DNA from: UBA961 sp049426725
GTDB lineage: Bacteria > Bacteroidota > Ignavibacteria > Kapaibacteriales > UBA961
Direction: 5' to 3'
Length of the DNA stretch: 6,030 nt
Assembly (NCBI GenBank): GCA_049426725.1
Contig: JBMSYN010000039.1
Span: 1-6,030 of the forward strand
Position numbers and translations under genes: made by a program. Below, in pieces: positions 5,846 to 6,030 of the stretch. Each line of letters begins with the position of its first letter. Position 1 is the first letter of the stretch. The notes beneath the pieces were generated by a model that did not search any database, had not been told where the DNA came from, and saw only the letters and a program-made list of their open reading frames with translations.

Positions 5846-6030
5846 ATGATGAGATTATTTCTACTCATTGGAGTATTTCTATACTCCACAATCGCCTATT
5901 CACAAGGCATTTCACTGTTTAATATCGATGCTTCAAATTTTCCCACAATGAAAGCGAAGTTCTATGCTTATGACAAGGATGGAAAACCATTAAGACCTTC
6001 GATGAATGAGGTTAAATTGAAGGAAGATGG
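5846..6030 (+). CDS. Secreted protein, N-terminal 61 codons (continues beyond right edge); VWA-protein-like N-terminus
   Basis: The frame opens with ATGATG and stays open to the window end. The start is MMRLFLLIGVFLYSTIAYSQ, a Sec signal peptide probably cleaved after Ser19 or Gln20. The mature part begins GISLFNIDASNFPTMK, then AKFYAYDKDGKPLRP and ends EVKLKEDG. The order 'D-x-S-x-FP, hydrophobic strand, D-x-x-G-K-P, then E-D-G' resembles the short Ig-like module at the start of secreted VWA-domain and related proteins of Kapabacteria/Ignavibacteria-type bacteria. This is a pattern judgement from about 40 residues; the function-bearing part is not in the window. It is the third exported-protein gene in a row on this strand, 91 bases after the previous stop, so it may be part of the same unit or have its own promoter. 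Confidence 0.7.
   Translation, partial: MMRLFLLIGVFLYSTIAYSQGISLFNIDASNFPTMKAKFYAYDKDGKPLRPSMNEVKLKED

Noticed and set aside
1..6030. tRNA, rRNA, CRISPR array or insertion sequence
   Set aside because: No cloverleaf, conserved rRNA segment, spaced direct repeats, transposase frame or terminal inverted repeats were seen on either strand.

Overview
This is an AT-rich window (about 38-40% G+C by eye) carrying two divergent gene clusters around a roughly 350-bp intergenic region at 3426-3776. The protein content suggests a free-living member of the Bacteroidota/Chlorobi/Ignavibacteria (FCB) group, possibly Kapabacteria-like. That guess rests on the DUF6588-like secreted protein, the M48-like secreted protein, and a VWA-associated style of secreted N-terminus. 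Shine-Dalgarno-like purine runs precede the two rightmost plus-strand genes, which fits classical Bacteroidia less well. Taxonomy is inference with modest confidence.

Left arm, all on the minus strand and read leftward from 3425: mnmG (tRNA-U34 carboxymethylaminomethyl modification FAD protein, complete), then a BadF/N-acetylglucosamine-kinase-type sugar kinase, then the first 196 codons of a secreted DUF6588-like protein that runs off the left edge. The genes are packed tightly. The kinase frame opens directly after the mnmG stop, and the kinase stop overlaps the next start as ATGA. They look like one transcription unit.

Centre: the intergenic region holds a perfect 16-bp parS site (TGTTTCACGTGAAACA, 3429-3444) and a second copy with one substitution (TGTTTCATGTGAAACA, 3479-3494). 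These are the ParB binding sites used in chromosome segregation. A very AT-rich stretch follows (16 G+C in the 90 bases 3491-3580), then a perfect DnaA-box match at 3680-3688 on the minus strand. Together with mnmG, a frequent oriC neighbour, and transcription diverging away on both sides, this makes the region a good candidate for the chromosome replication origin or its immediate surroundings.

Right arm, all on the plus strand: three genes for exported proteins. The first is a lipoprotein-like or secreted protein with an M48-metallopeptidase-like domain whose HExxH motif reads HMIAH (catalytic Glu replaced by Met), followed by an NTF2/Cds6-like domain. The second is a cysteine-rich secreted protein with a calcium-loop-like DINGDGQLD motif. 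The third is the N-terminus of another secreted protein, cut by the right edge. Their functions are not established. The strongest unusual points are the paired parS sites with the candidate origin, and the apparent pseudo-peptidase.
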